A DNA stretch of 64,000 bases from Mangrovimicrobium sp048323675 (lineage in GTDB: Bacteria; Pseudomonadota; Gammaproteobacteria; Pseudomonadales; Halieaceae): contig NZ_JBLWFK010000002.1 in NCBI RefSeq assembly GCF_048323675.1, forward strand, positions 1-64,000, given 5' to 3'. Made by a program: the position numbers and the translations under genes. This document shows, one piece after another, positions 52,817-61,848 of the stretch. Position 1 is the stretch's first letter. Each line of letters starts with the position of its first letter. The notes beneath the pieces were generated by a model. That model was given only the letters and a program-made list of their open reading frames with translations. It did not search any database and was not told the origin of the DNA.

Positions 52817-54088
52817 ATGCCGCACCCGCGCACCCTCGACGCCATCCGCGCCGACTTCGACGCTCCGCCCCACGTCCCCCGGGACCGTATCGTCGATATC
52901 AACTGGGCCATGGGCTCGGTGCCCAACGATCTCGTCGATCCCTACGAGCCCTGCGGTTGGCTCGCCGGAGACGATATCCCGCGGATTCTCTACAACGTGC
53001 CTGTCAGCAGCGGCCTCGGCGCAGTCGCCGGGATGGGCAACGGCACCTGGGTGGTGACCCATTACGACGATATCAACCGCGTCTACACGGATAATGAGTA
53101 TTTTTCCAACAAGGGTACGGCGGAATTCCAGGCGCTGATCGGCGAGACTTTCCGCTCCATTCCCCTGGCCATCGATCCGCCGGAGCACGGCAAGTACCGC
53201 CGCTACCTGATGCCGCACTTCACGCCGAAACGACTCAGCCTGATGCAGGACGACATGCGCGCGCTGGCAGTGCAAATGATCGACGAGTTTGCGCAGCGGG
53301 GCGAGGTCGATGTCGCCTGGGATTTCGGCCGGGTCTACCCGGTGCGGATTTTCATGGGACTGATGGGCTTTCCCGCGCCGATGTTCGAGCAGTTCCTGGA
53401 CTGGGAGTGGAACATCCTGCACTCCGGCGACCTCGGCAAGATGCAGGCGGCGCTGCGCGCCGTGCTCGAGTTCCTGCGCGGCTTTATCGCCGAGAAAGAG
53501 CGCGAACCCGATGACTGCCTGGTATCGAAAATCGTCCACGGCAAGATCGAGGGCAAGGCGCTGAGCGACGACGAGAAAATCGGCATGGTCTGGTTTCTCT
53601 GGCTGGGCGGCCTCGATACGGTTGCCGCGACCATCAGCCAGATGTTCCGGCGCATGGCGCTGCAACCGGAGATCCAGCGGCAGATCCGCGAGCACCCGGA
53701 AATCATCGATACCGCGGTGGAGGAATTCCTGCGCACCCAGCCCATCCTCAGTTCCTCGCGCAAGGCGACGCGGGATTTCGACTGGCATGGTGTTACCATC
53801 AAGGCCGGGGAGACCGTGCAGTGCGTCAACCCGGCGGGTAATTTCGATCCCCGCCGCTTCGCCGATCCGCGCACTTTCAACCCGCAACGCGAATCGAACC
53901 GTCACGCGACCTTCGTCCTCGGTGTGCACCGGTGTCTGGGCGCACCCCTGGCGCGCTCCGAATTGCGCATCCTGCTCGACGAGTGGTTCAGGCGCATTCC
54001 CGAATTCCGCATCAAGCCCGGCACGGACTCCACGGTCTACCCGGGACTGCTGTCGATCCGCAACCTGACGCTGGCCTGGGAGGCCTGA
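52817..54088 (+). CDS. Cytochrome P450
   Basis: 423 residues, soluble bacterial type. Haem-ligating Cys373 in FVLGVHRCLGAPLAR, I-helix oxygen motif WLGGLDTVAAT near 260-270, and EEFLR (ExxR) near 303. The family cannot be set by eye, but the pattern fits monoterpene/steroid-hydroxylating class I P450s. Electron partners in the window are the 3Fe-4S ferredoxin at 4.4 kb and the 2Fe-2S ferredoxin with reductase at 22-23.6 kb. It is a single gene, convergent with a small secreted protein gene. Confidence 0.95.
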   Translation: MPHPRTLDAIRADFDAPPHVPRDRIVDINWAMGSVPNDLVDPYEPCGWLAGDDIPRILYNVPVSSGLGAVAGMGNGTWVVTHYDDINRVYTDNEYFSNKGTAEFQALIGETFRSIPLAIDPPEHGKYRRYLMPHFTPKRLSLMQDDMRALAVQMIDEFAQRGEVDVAWDFGRVYPVRIFMGLMGFPAPMFEQFLDWEWNILHSGDLGKMQAALRAVLEFLRGFIAEKEREPDDCLVSKIVHGKIEGKALSDDEKIGMVWFLWLGGLDTVAATISQMFRRMALQPEIQRQIREHPEIIDTAVEEFLRTQPILSSSRKATRDFDWHGVTIKAGETVQCVNPAGNFDPRRFADPRTFNPQRESNRHATFVLGVHRCLGAPLARSELRILLDEWFRRIPEFRIKPGTDSTVYPGLLSIRNLTLAWEA

Positions 54089-54102
54089 TCAGGTAACCCG
54101 CT

Positions 54103-54378
54103 TCAGTCGACGCTGGCAATCGCCTCGCGGGAAAGCGCCCGGGACTCTATGGCAAAGTCCATCTGCGCGTCCAGCCTGGATTGCAGGCTCGGCCGGAGGT
54201 CGCGCTCCAGTGACTTGATCTGGCTGTCGGTCGCGGCGGGCGCTGCGGGAGTAGTGATTTGACTGCCCGCAACGACTGCGCTCTCGCCAGCCTGGGTGGT
54301 GGTTTCGGCTGGCGTATCCGCCAGGGCCAGTTGACTTGTCAGTGTCAGTACCGCTAAGACAGATGCACTGGATTTCAT
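54103..54378 (-). CDS. Small secreted hypothetical protein
   Basis: 91 residues. A clear signal peptide (MKSSASVLAVLTLTSQLALA, cleavage before DT) is followed by a Thr/Ala-rich stretch and a helical C-terminus (IKSLERDLRPSLQSRLDAQM). No Cys in the mature part. Periplasmic protein of unknown function; convergent with the P450 gene (14-nt gap). Confidence 0.7.
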   Translation of the reverse strand: MKSSASVLAVLTLTSQLALADTPAETTTQAGESAVVAGSQITTPAAPAATDSQIKSLERDLRPSLQSRLDAQMDFAIESRALSREAIASVD

Positions 54379-54468
54379 AGTTTTCCCTGCCTTCCCGTAT
54401 TCCGTTATTGATTATTGTCCGGCGCATTTGCCTGCGCCTGATGATCACTATTGACTGGATTTTTGCCC

Positions 54469-54497
54469 TTCACAAATGCAATGTTAAATTTTGATAA
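54469..54497 (+). promoter_or_regulatory. Possible promoter of the prenyltransferase gene
   Basis: TTCACA (54469-54474), 17 nt, TGATAA (54492-54497), 99 nt before the ATG. Confidence 0.35.
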
Positions 54498-54596
54498 CTG
54501 CCTCACAGTGGACCTGGTTCACAGTTTTATTGGCAATCAGTGCTCTGCCGGGCTTAACTGCCAGGCTTTTCCGGACGGATTTTTCACGAGGTAACG

Positions 54597-55517
54597 ATGA
54601 CTGCGGCAACCCGCCAGTTGTGGATACAGCTGCTGCTGTACCCGGGACATACCCTGCCAACCGCACTTGCACCGGTACTGGTCGGCGTCGGGCTCGCGCT
54701 GCACCACGGCGTGTTTGCGCCGCTGCCGGCACTGCTGGGGTTTCTGGCGAGCTGGTTTATCCACCTCGGTGGCGTGTTCATGGACAACCACGAACTGCTG
54801 CGGCGTCACCCCGCTATCCGCGAGCATCCCGAGCTCAACGCGGCGGTGGAATCGGGGGCACTGCCCCTCAAACGCCTTTATGCCGCGACGCTGCTCTGCT
54901 TCTTCCTGGCGATCCTGCCCGGGCCCTATCTGCTTGCCATCGGGGGACTGCCGGTCCTGCTGCTCGGGCTCATCGGTTGCGCCGCGAGTTTTGCCTACGC
55001 CGGAGGACCCGCCTATGTGCGGGTGGGCCTGGTCGAGCCGGTGTTCTTCGCGATGTTCGGCATTGTCGCCGTGGCGGGAATCTACTACATCCAGGCCGCC
55101 GCCCACGGACAGGGCGCAACGCTGCCCTGGGCGGTATGGCTGGTCGGCTGGCCGGTGGGCGCGCTGGTCACCGGGGTCTCGGTGATCGACGACCTGCGCG
55201 ATCGCGACTGGGATGCGCAAAAAGGCTGGCGCACGATCGCGGTACGCGCGGGTCCCCGCACCAGCGTGCGGGTATTGTGGGGGCTGCTGGCCTGCGCCTA
55301 TCTGGCGATACCGCTGTTCGTCCTGGTCGGGCTCTGTAGCCCCTGGGGCCTGGCGGCCTGGCTGACGCTGCCCTGGGCTGTCGGCGTGGCGCGTACCGCG
55401 GCGGGGGGCGACCCGGTTGCCCTGCGCCCGCTGACGGCAAGGCTCGCGCTTACCGCAATGGTGTTCGGGGCAATACTGGGCGCGGGTATCGCGCTGGGCT
55501 CAGTTGGGGGAGGGTAA
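54597..55517 (+). CDS. UbiA/MenA-family membrane prenyltransferase
   Basis: 306 residues with about eight membrane helices. The first Asp-rich motif is altered to FMDNHELLRR (near 61-70), and the second reads IDDLRDRDWDAQKGWRTIAVRAG in pattern (near 195-217), like the NxxRDxxxD motif of MenA. It attaches a polyprenyl chain to an aromatic or quinone head group in the inner membrane. GAGGT precedes the ATG. The first motif is less acidic than usual (NDYFD-type expected), so the acceptor could differ from dihydroxynaphthoate. Confidence 0.85.
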   Translation: MTAATRQLWIQLLLYPGHTLPTALAPVLVGVGLALHHGVFAPLPALLGFLASWFIHLGGVFMDNHELLRRHPAIREHPELNAAVESGALPLKRLYAATLLCFFLAILPGPYLLAIGGLPVLLLGLIGCAASFAYAGGPAYVRVGLVEPVFFAMFGIVAVAGIYYIQAAAHGQGATLPWAVWLVGWPVGALVTGVSVIDDLRDRDWDAQKGWRTIAVRAGPRTSVRVLWGLLACAYLAIPLFVLVGLCSPWGLAAWLTLPWAVGVARTAAGGDPVALRPLTARLALTAMVFGAILGAGIALGSVGGG

Positions 55518-55530
55518 AACCCTTGCCGGC

Positions 55531-56376
55531 TCAGCCGCTCCGGCTGTAGCTCGCCACCTGCACGTCCACCGTGACCCGGATGCTGTCGAGTTCCGACAGC
55601 GCGGCGCGCCCCTCGGCGCTGGCGCGGAAGAAGTGCGGGGTCATCTCCAGCAGGTCGCTGATGATATCGGCGCCGTACAGGTTGGCCGGGTAGGTGACTC
55701 GTTCTACCGCAGCCAGGCTGAACCCTTCCGGCGGGGCGTTGTGCGGTTGCCGCGCCGGCTTGGCCCGGGGATAGATGATCTGGCGTACCTCCTGCAGGTG
55801 CTCGCTCCCGGCATCCACCTGCACGATCAGTCCGCCGGGTTTCAGCACCCGGGCAAACTCGGGGTAGACGGGGAAGCCGAACAGGCAGAGCAGGCGATCG
55901 ATGCTGGCGGACTGCACCGGCAGGTGGGCGTTGCTGCCAACCACCCAGTTGGGGCGCGCATCGCGCTTTGCCGCCGACTGCACGGCCCACTTGGAAATAT
56001 CCACGCCGAGCAGGGCGAAGGCCTGCTGGGGGTAGGCGGCAACCAGTTCGCGCAGGTAGTAGCCTTCGCCACAGCCCGCATCCAGGCAGCTGAGCTGTTC
56101 CGCAACGGGGCCGTCGGGGAGCAGCGCGCGGTTCACCGCATCGGCAATACGCTGGTAAAAGCCGGCAGCCAGGAAGCGCTGCCGCGCGGCCACCATGGCC
56201 TTGCTGTCGCCGGGGTCGCGGGTGCGTTTGTGCTGGACCGGCAGGAGATGGGTATATCCCCTGGCCGCGATATCGAAATTGTGGCCGCTGGCGCAGACCC
56301 AGGCGCTGCCGGTACAGGTGAGGGGAGAATCGTCCAGCGGACAGGCAAGGTGCAGGAAGGGCTGAACGTTCAATCG
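55531..56376 (-). CDS. rlmA: 23S rRNA (guanine-N1)-methyltransferase RlmA-like
   Basis: 281 residues. The SAM site LDAGCGEGYYLREL lies at about 92-105, preceded by LLPVQHKRTRDPGDS, a signature of RlmA (methylates G745 of 23S rRNA in E. coli). No ATG lies at a sensible place; the TTG at 56376 aligns with the family N-terminus, with AGGT about 10 nt upstream. Another TTG at 56448 is possible. In the N-terminal zinc site the second Cys seems replaced by Asp (CPLDDSPLTC, then VCASGH), though a nearby Cys may compensate. Confidence 0.88.
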   Translation of the reverse strand, partial: RLNVQPFLHLACPLDDSPLTCTGSAWVCASGHNFDIAARGYTHLLPVQHKRTRDPGDSKAMVAARQRFLAAGFYQRIADAVNRALLPDGPVAEQLSCLDAGCGEGYYLRELVAAYPQQAFALLGVDISKWAVQSAAKRDARPNWVVGSNAHLPVQSASIDRLLCLFGFPVYPEFARVLKPGGLIVQVDAGSEHLQEVRQIIYPRAKPARQPHNAPPEGFSLAAVERVTYPANLYGADIISDLLEMTPHFFRASAEGRAALSELDSIRVTVDVQVASYSRSG

Positions 56377-56499
56377 GGTGGTTACCTGTGCCGCGGAGGT
56401 GTAGGGGAAGCGCTGCCCAGCCGGGCAGGCGTTGGGCCGGCGCTTCAAGTCCGGCTACAATAGCATGGAGTCACAGTCAGCACAGAGAGCCCTGGAACC

Positions 56500-57048
56500 A
56501 TGTCATCGCTGCAGGAACAATTGTTGAAGTCCGGCCTCGCGGACGCCAGGAAGGCGAAGCAGATCAACAAGGAAAAACGCAAGGAGGCCCGGCAAGCGCC
56601 GAAGGGCGAGCGACAGGTCAGCGAGGCGGCGCTGGCCGCGCAGCAGGCGCTGGCCGAGAAGGCGGAAAAGGATCGCGAACTCAACCGGCAAAAAGAGGCC
56701 CAGGCGGAACGGCGGGCTATCGACGCCCAGATCGCACAACTGATCACCATGAACCGGGTCGCCCGCCCCGGCGCGTCAGGTGGCCGTGACGAAGTGGCCT
56801 ACCAGTTCAGCCACGGCAAAAAAATCAAGAAAATCTATGTCACCGCCAAGCAACAGGACCAGCTGGTGCGGGGCCTGCTGGCCATCGTCGTGCTCAACGG
56901 CAGCTATGAACTGGTGCCGGCCCCGGTGGCGGAAAAAATCAGCCAGCGCGACGCCGCCCGCGTGCTGGTCAGGAACGAGGCAGTCGAGGCCGTCGATGAG
57001 GACGACCCCTACGCCGACTACCAGATTCCCGATGACCTGATGTGGTAG
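56500..57048 (+). CDS. DUF2058 (YaiL-type) nucleoprotein/polynucleotide-associated protein
   Basis: 182 residues. The N-terminus MSSLQEQLLKSGLADARKAK and the C-terminal DDPYADYQIPDDLMW are diagnostic of the gammaproteobacterial DUF2058/YaiL family. Residues about 20-85 form a highly charged Lys/Glu/Ala-rich coiled coil; the C-terminal half is a globular beta domain (YQFSHGKKIKKIYVTAKQ). Function is not well established. It supports gammaproteobacterial origin. Confidence 0.9.
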   Translation: MSSLQEQLLKSGLADARKAKQINKEKRKEARQAPKGERQVSEAALAAQQALAEKAEKDRELNRQKEAQAERRAIDAQIAQLITMNRVARPGASGGRDEVAYQFSHGKKIKKIYVTAKQQDQLVRGLLAIVVLNGSYELVPAPVAEKISQRDAARVLVRNEAVEAVDEDDPYADYQIPDDLMW

Positions 57049-57057
57049 GAGGCGGGC

Positions 57058-57900
57058 TCAGCCGGCCTGGTTGCGCTGCATCTCGCGGAAACTGCCGACG
57101 AAACCGCCGTCAACCTTGAGGTCGATGCCGGAAACGTAGGACGCCGCCGGCGACACCAGGAACAGTGCCGCGCTGGCGATCTCCTCCGGCTCGCCGTGGC
57201 GTCCCATGGCGATCAGGGTCTCCATCCAGGTGTACATGTCCTTGCCCGCAGCTTCTTCCTGCTTGCCCATGCCGGTGTCGATCAGGCCGGGGGAGATGGT
57301 CGCCAGGCGCTTGCCTTCCCTGCCCCACTCGCCGGCGCGGGCTTCCACGTAATTGATCAGGGCCTTCTTGCTGTAGGGGTAGGCGGCCGAGGCATTGTCC
57401 AGCGGCGTCCCGGGCAGCGCGGCCAGTTTCTCCAGCAGGTCCGGCGCCTGTGAGTCGGCGAGCAGCGCCTCGATTTCCGCATTCGGCGGCACCATGTGGG
57501 CGCTCATCGAGGAGATGCAGACAGCGCAGCCGCCGGCATTCAGGCTGGGGCGCAGGGCCTCGAGGGTGGCGATGAATCCGATCAGGTCGACTTCCACGAT
57601 ACGCTTCCCGGCGGCCATGGTCGGCGACAGGCCGACAGTGTGGACGATTCCGTCGATGCCGCCTTCCGCGGCGGCGCTGGCCAGCGCACTCACGCTTGCC
57701 GCGTCGGTGACATCGAGCACGCACCAGTCGGCGTTCGCCCCGGCAGCGCTACATTCCGCGGCCAGTGCGGCGAGCTTGTCCCCGTCGAGGTCGGCCAGCA
57801 GCAGGTCGTAGCCTTTGGCGATGGCGGCCAGTGAGGTTGCCCTGCCCATGCCGCCGGTAGCCCCGGTGACAAGCAGGCGCGGACGTTTTGAGTCTGTCAT
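57058..57900 (-). CDS. SDR-family oxidoreductase
   Basis: 280 residues. VTGATGGMGRATS motif (about 11-23), ADLDGDKL at the cofactor specificity loop (Asp, NAD+), ISSMSAHM, a long insertion, and the catalytic YPYSK near 180, then LATISPGLIDTGMG. The insertion resembles that of the SDR at 4.7 kb (coniferyl-alcohol dehydrogenase/HsdA-like). Convergent with the DUF2058 gene (9 nt) and divergent from the crotonase gene. Confidence 0.88.
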   Translation of the reverse strand: MTDSKRPRLLVTGATGGMGRATSLAAIAKGYDLLLADLDGDKLAALAAECSAAGANADWCVLDVTDAASVSALASAAAEGGIDGIVHTVGLSPTMAAGKRIVEVDLIGFIATLEALRPSLNAGGCAVCISSMSAHMVPPNAEIEALLADSQAPDLLEKLAALPGTPLDNASAAYPYSKKALINYVEARAGEWGREGKRLATISPGLIDTGMGKQEEAAGKDMYTWMETLIAMGRHGEPEEIASAALFLVSPAASYVSGIDLKVDGGFVGSFREMQRNQAG

Positions 57901-58038
57901 GGTCTGGAAATCCTTTTGTTATCAGTTAGCGGGTCAGCCGCTTATGGTGCGAGTGCGCCAGCGGCCTGTCAATGCGCGGCGGCCCTGCGCTGGCGGAATG
58001 GCCGGCCTTCGACATCAATGCACCGCCGGCGGCACGCG

Positions 58039-58066
58039 TTGCACTTTCGAAGGGCGCGGTTACACT
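58039..58066 (+). promoter_or_regulatory. Possible promoter of the crotonase gene
   Basis: TTGCAC (58039-58044), 16 nt, TACACT (58061-58066), only 17 nt before the first ATG, giving a very short leader. Confidence 0.4.
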
Positions 58067-58083
58067 CATCGGTTTTCGCCGGA

Positions 58084-59004
58084 ATGCCCCGCATGCCTGA
58101 CACCGACAGCCTGATACTGCCCCTCGCAGAGGTGCCCGCGACCGCGGACTGGCTGCTGCAGCAGCCGATGCCGGTCATCGCGGTGGGCGCGGGCGCCGTC
58201 GCCAATGCCGATGTGGTGGTGGATTCGGCGCGCGCGGCACAGGCGCTGGCCGCGAACATCGCGCGCCAGCCTGCCGCTGCCCTCGCGCTGGTGCAGGTAT
58301 TGCGCGCGGTTGAACGCTTGCCGCTGGAACTGGCCCTCAATGTCGAGTCCCTCGCCTACGCCACCCTGCAGGGCGGGGCGGGGCACCGGGCGTGGCTGCA
58401 GGCGCGGCAAGCGCCACCGGCGCCGGTGGCGGGCGGCGACGGCGCCGCCGTGCAGCTCTCCCGCGAGGGCGACGTTATCTACGCCCGCCTCAACCGGCCG
58501 CGGGAACGCAACTCGATGACCGTGGAAATGCGCGACGCCCTGGTGGAACTGCTCGAACTGGTGATTCTCGACACCAGCATCACCCGGGTGGAACTGTCCG
58601 CGGCGGGCGCCTGTTTCAGCGTGGGCGGGGAACTGCGCGAGTTCGGGCTTGCCACCGATACCGCCGAAGCGCACCGGATTCGCAGCCTCTGCCTGCCAGG
58701 GCGCCTGCTGGCGCGCTGCGCGGACCGGGTGCACTGTTTCGTCCACAGCGCCTGTCTCGGTTCGGGCGCGGAGTTCCCGGCCTTCGCCGGCAGGGTCACC
58801 GCCCATCCGAAAAGCTTTTTCCAGCTGCCGGAACTGGAACTCGGCCTGATTCCCGGCGCCGGCGGCTGCGTGTCGATCAGCCGCCGCATCGGCCGTCAGC
58901 GCACGGCGTGGATGGTGCTTTCGGGCAAGCGCGTAACCGCTGCCACAGCACTCGGGTGGGGGCTGGTGGATGCAGTGGCCGAGTCAGTCGACCTGCCCGT
59001 TTAA
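58084..59004 (+). CDS. Enoyl-CoA hydratase/isomerase (crotonase) with N-terminal extension
   Basis: 306 residues from the ATG at 58084 (303 from the ATG at 58093). The crotonase core starts near 120 (VIYARLNRPRERNSM), with oxyanion loops VGGELREFG and CLGSGAEF, and the LPELELGLIPGAGG helix with acidic residues at both catalytic positions. The first ~115 residues are not crotonase and resemble no family I know; they are Ala-rich. The C-terminus is short. Convergent overlap of 21 bp with the amidohydrolase gene. Confidence 0.85.
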   Translation: MPRMPDTDSLILPLAEVPATADWLLQQPMPVIAVGAGAVANADVVVDSARAAQALAANIARQPAAALALVQVLRAVERLPLELALNVESLAYATLQGGAGHRAWLQARQAPPAPVAGGDGAAVQLSREGDVIYARLNRPRERNSMTVEMRDALVELLELVILDTSITRVELSAAGACFSVGGELREFGLATDTAEAHRIRSLCLPGRLLARCADRVHCFVHSACLGSGAEFPAFAGRVTAHPKSFFQLPELELGLIPGAGGCVSISRRIGRQRTAWMVLSGKRVTAATALGWGLVDAVAESVDLPV

Positions 59005-60420
59005 GGCATTTTGGCCGTGGATCAATTGCCCGGCCCGCCAGACCGCGCGCACCAGCGTGTGCCGCAGGGTTTCGCGGGCCAGCCCCCAGTTGCGATCGAG
59101 CAGGCAGAGGTCCGCCAGCGCGCCGGCCTCCACTTTGCGTACCGAGACGCCCGGAGCGTCCGCGGGGGACAGGAACAGGGCCAGTGCCTGCTCCGGGCTG
59201 AGCGCCTCGGTCGCACCGAGCACCCTGCCCGAGGGCGTCCTGCGCTCTACCGCGGCGCGCATGGCAGCCCAAGGGTCGGCCTGGCCGAAGGCGGCGTCAG
59301 AGCCCGCCGCCAGGGGAATTCCGGCATTGCGAAAACCCGCACAGCGGTAGAGCCAGGGCTGGTCCCGCGGGTCGACCTCCGCGAGGTACTGGTCGCCGCG
59401 CTCGGCGATAAAGTGCGGTTGGGTCACCACCCGCAGGCCCAGCGCGCGAATCTGCGCCAGCTGTTCGTCGGGGGTGACCGAGGCGTGCTCGATGCGGTCG
59501 CCGGCGATGCTGCCCACGCTCTCGAAAGCGCCCAGGGTGAAGACCAGTTCAGCCAGGGTGACGCAGTGCACGGCGACGCCGCGGCCGCTGCGGTGGGCGG
59601 CCTCGATGGCCCGGCACAGCTCCCCGAACTCCGGTAACTGCGATTCCAGCAGGTGGATTTTCAGTTCCCCGCGCTGTAGCGCGTCCGTTTCCTCGCATCC
59701 GGCGATGTCTGTGGTACCCATCATGCGGACCCCTTGCAGCAGCGAGCCGTTGTTTTGCTGTGCGCCGAAGAAGCGCCATTCCTCGACCCCGTTGTGCGGG
59801 GTGGTATCGGTCAGGCCGGTGATGCCGTAGGAGGCCAGCAGGTGGCTGGCGACACCGATGTCCGGGATGCGGCTGCGCAGTTGCCGGCGCAGCCAGAGGT
59901 CTTCCTCGTAGAGTCGCCCGGTAGCTTCGCCGTCGCGTAGTTCCAGCCCCGGCGGTCGCGCGCCGGTGGCCAGCAGGCCGAGTTCCGCAAGGGCGCGGCT
60001 GTTCAACACCCACAGGCGCCCGCCACGGTGCTGGATGCGGCAGGGGCGGTCGGGGATGTGCCGGTCCAGCCAGTGGCGGTCGATGTCACCGGCCACCGCG
60101 GGGTGGTAGCCGATGCCGCGCAGCCAGTCGCCGGCCTCCTGGTTGGCCGCGCGCAGGGCGGCGGCCAGCTGTTGGGCGTTGGCCACAGTGGGCGGGCCGC
60201 AGGACAGGGATTGCAGGGCCGCAGCCAGGGACACCAGGTGGATGTGGTGGTCGTGCAGGCCGGGCAACAGGGCGGCACCCCTGGCGTCGACAACGCTATC
60301 GCCGGGTCCTGCAGGCAGCGCGCTGCCGATACGGTCGATAACCCCGCCCGCGAGGCGCACATCGGCCAGCGTGCCGCTGCCGTAGAGCTCCGCGTTGCGA
60401 ATCAGTGTTGCCTCAGTCAT
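58984..60420 (-). CDS. Amidohydrolase family 3 (YtcJ-like)
   Basis: 478 residues, starting at the ATG at 60420 (MTEATLIRNAELYG); an open frame extends 104 codons further but lies inside the CoA-transferase gene. PGLHDHHIHL with His59/His61 is the metal motif, followed by AVHCVTLAE (His), RIEHASV (His) and AGSDAAFG (Asp). It hydrolyses an amide or cyclic substrate. It overlaps the upstream CoA-transferase gene by 8 bp, indicating translational coupling. Confidence 0.9.
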   Translation of the reverse strand: MTEATLIRNAELYGSGTLADVRLAGGVIDRIGSALPAGPGDSVVDARGAALLPGLHDHHIHLVSLAAALQSLSCGPPTVANAQQLAAALRAANQEAGDWLRGIGYHPAVAGDIDRHWLDRHIPDRPCRIQHRGGRLWVLNSRALAELGLLATGARPPGLELRDGEATGRLYEEDLWLRRQLRSRIPDIGVASHLLASYGITGLTDTTPHNGVEEWRFFGAQQNNGSLLQGVRMMGTTDIAGCEETDALQRGELKIHLLESQLPEFGELCRAIEAAHRSGRGVAVHCVTLAELVFTLGAFESVGSIAGDRIEHASVTPDEQLAQIRALGLRVVTQPHFIAERGDQYLAEVDPRDQPWLYRCAGFRNAGIPLAAGSDAAFGQADPWAAMRAAVERRTPSGRVLGATEALSPEQALALFLSPADAPGVSVRKVEAGALADLCLLDRNWGLARETLRHTLVRAVWRAGQLIHGQNALNGQVD

Positions 60421-61684
60421 CGCCGCTATCCGTTTCCATCTGCGCCAGCCAATGCCGGCAGCGGGTGGCATAGTCGCCATCTTCTGGCGCGGTGGCGGTG
60501 ATGCAGTGGCGTACGACCCCGGCCAGCGCCACGTCCACCAGTTGACCGCCGCCACTGCGCCACGCCTCCCAGCCAGCGAGGGCAGCGTGCAGGCCGGTGA
60601 GCGGGTCGGCGATGGCGTCGCCGACCACCAGCCACTGGCCGTTGGCGGCATGCATGACCGCGGAGAGTCCCGCGGCGATCGCCGCGTCGTCGCCGTAGGC
60701 GATCCAGTTGGCCTGGGGTTCTGCGCGCCCATAGCCGGTGATGCTGAGCCAGCTGAGGCCCGGTTGTTCGGCGAGGATGTCCTCCGCTACCAGCCCCATC
60801 TGGCGCAGGGCCCGGGGCCGCGAGGCCTCCAGCACGATGTCCGCGCTGCGCACCAGTTCGCGCAACTGCGCCTGTCCCGCAGGGGTGTGCAGGGCGAGGT
60901 TGAGTTCCTGTTTGGCGCTGTTCATCCGCGCGAAAAACTCCGCGGGCCCGCTGCGCGCGCCGTCGGGCCGCTGCAGGCTCTCCACCTTGATGACCTCCGC
61001 GCCCGCAGCCTGCCACAGGCGGCTGCACAGGGGGCCTGCCCACAGGCTCGAGAGGTCGATGACCCGCGGCGGACGCTGAGCATTGGGGGAGGCGTCACGG
61101 AAGCGGGTAACGCGGCACCAGGGTTGCTGTTCGCGGGGTATCCGGGTCGCCTCCACCACTGCCAGTCCCAGCAGGCGCGCGCGCTCCAGCAGTAATGCGG
61201 CGGGCCGGTGCGCCAGCTGTTCCGCCAGGGCCTCCCAGCCGGCGATGGGGGCCGTTTCCAGCCACGCGGGGAGCAACTCCCAGTCGCTGTCCCGCGGCAG
61301 GTTGACGCCCAGCACGGCATCGCTGCAGGCCAGCAGGCGGCAGTCCCCGGACAGCGAGGCGCCGCCGTTGCGCCGGTGCCCGGTAATCCGCGCGCGCTCG
61401 ACCAGCAGGTCGGCGCCGCGCAGGCCCGGCAATACATTCTTGCCAGTGATGGCGCGAAACGCCGCCAGAGCGCCATCCGCACAGTCGGGCAGCGGTACCG
61501 GGCAAAACCCGGGCGGCCCGTCGGGCCTGCCGCACAGGGCTGACAGGCCGCTGCGCTGCCAGGACACGACCGGGTGCATGCCCTCCCCGAAACCGGGCGC
61601 GGACTGCTCCAGCGCCGGCGCGAGGAGGCGCGCGTAGGCGTGGGCAATCGGTGACAGGGGGGCGCGCGGGTCAGTGGCGGGCAT
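60413..61684 (-). CDS. Family III CoA-transferase with permuted domain order
   Basis: 423 residues. The family hallmark that usually begins the protein (RVIDLSSLWAGPLCSRLW, then AAGAEVIKVES) starts only at about 207, and the catalytic Asp356 lies in VVGDAIADPLTG. The first ~190 residues look like the second half of the family (SGLSALCGRPDGPP near 45-58, WELLPAWLE and LAHRPAALLLERARLLGLAV near 135-176). This order suggests circular permutation, or half of a duplicated protein. Coupled to the downstream amidohydrolase gene. Confidence 0.82.
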   Translation of the reverse strand: MPATDPRAPLSPIAHAYARLLAPALEQSAPGFGEGMHPVVSWQRSGLSALCGRPDGPPGFCPVPLPDCADGALAAFRAITGKNVLPGLRGADLLVERARITGHRRNGGASLSGDCRLLACSDAVLGVNLPRDSDWELLPAWLETAPIAGWEALAEQLAHRPAALLLERARLLGLAVVEATRIPREQQPWCRVTRFRDASPNAQRPPRVIDLSSLWAGPLCSRLWQAAGAEVIKVESLQRPDGARSGPAEFFARMNSAKQELNLALHTPAGQAQLRELVRSADIVLEASRPRALRQMGLVAEDILAEQPGLSWLSITGYGRAEPQANWIAYGDDAAIAAGLSAVMHAANGQWLVVGDAIADPLTGLHAALAGWEAWRSGGGQLVDVALAGVVRHCITATAPEDGDYATRCRHWLAQMETDSGDD

Positions 61685-61848
61685 CGAAATTCACGGTTCC
61701 GGTTCTGGCGCCACAGTGTACCGGAGAGAGCGCGCCGGGACACGGCGCGACGGGCCCGGGACGTGGCGGCAAAGACGGAGGACTGCTGCTGCTTCCCAGG
61801 TGGACGGCATGGGAGCAGGGCACTGCCTGGAAACCGTCGGCGCTTGCC

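Noticed and set aside
58984..60732. Longer start of the amidohydrolase-3 gene at 60732
   Set aside because: The added 104 residues lie inside the CoA-transferase gene and have no similarity to the family; ATG at 60420 gives the usual start.
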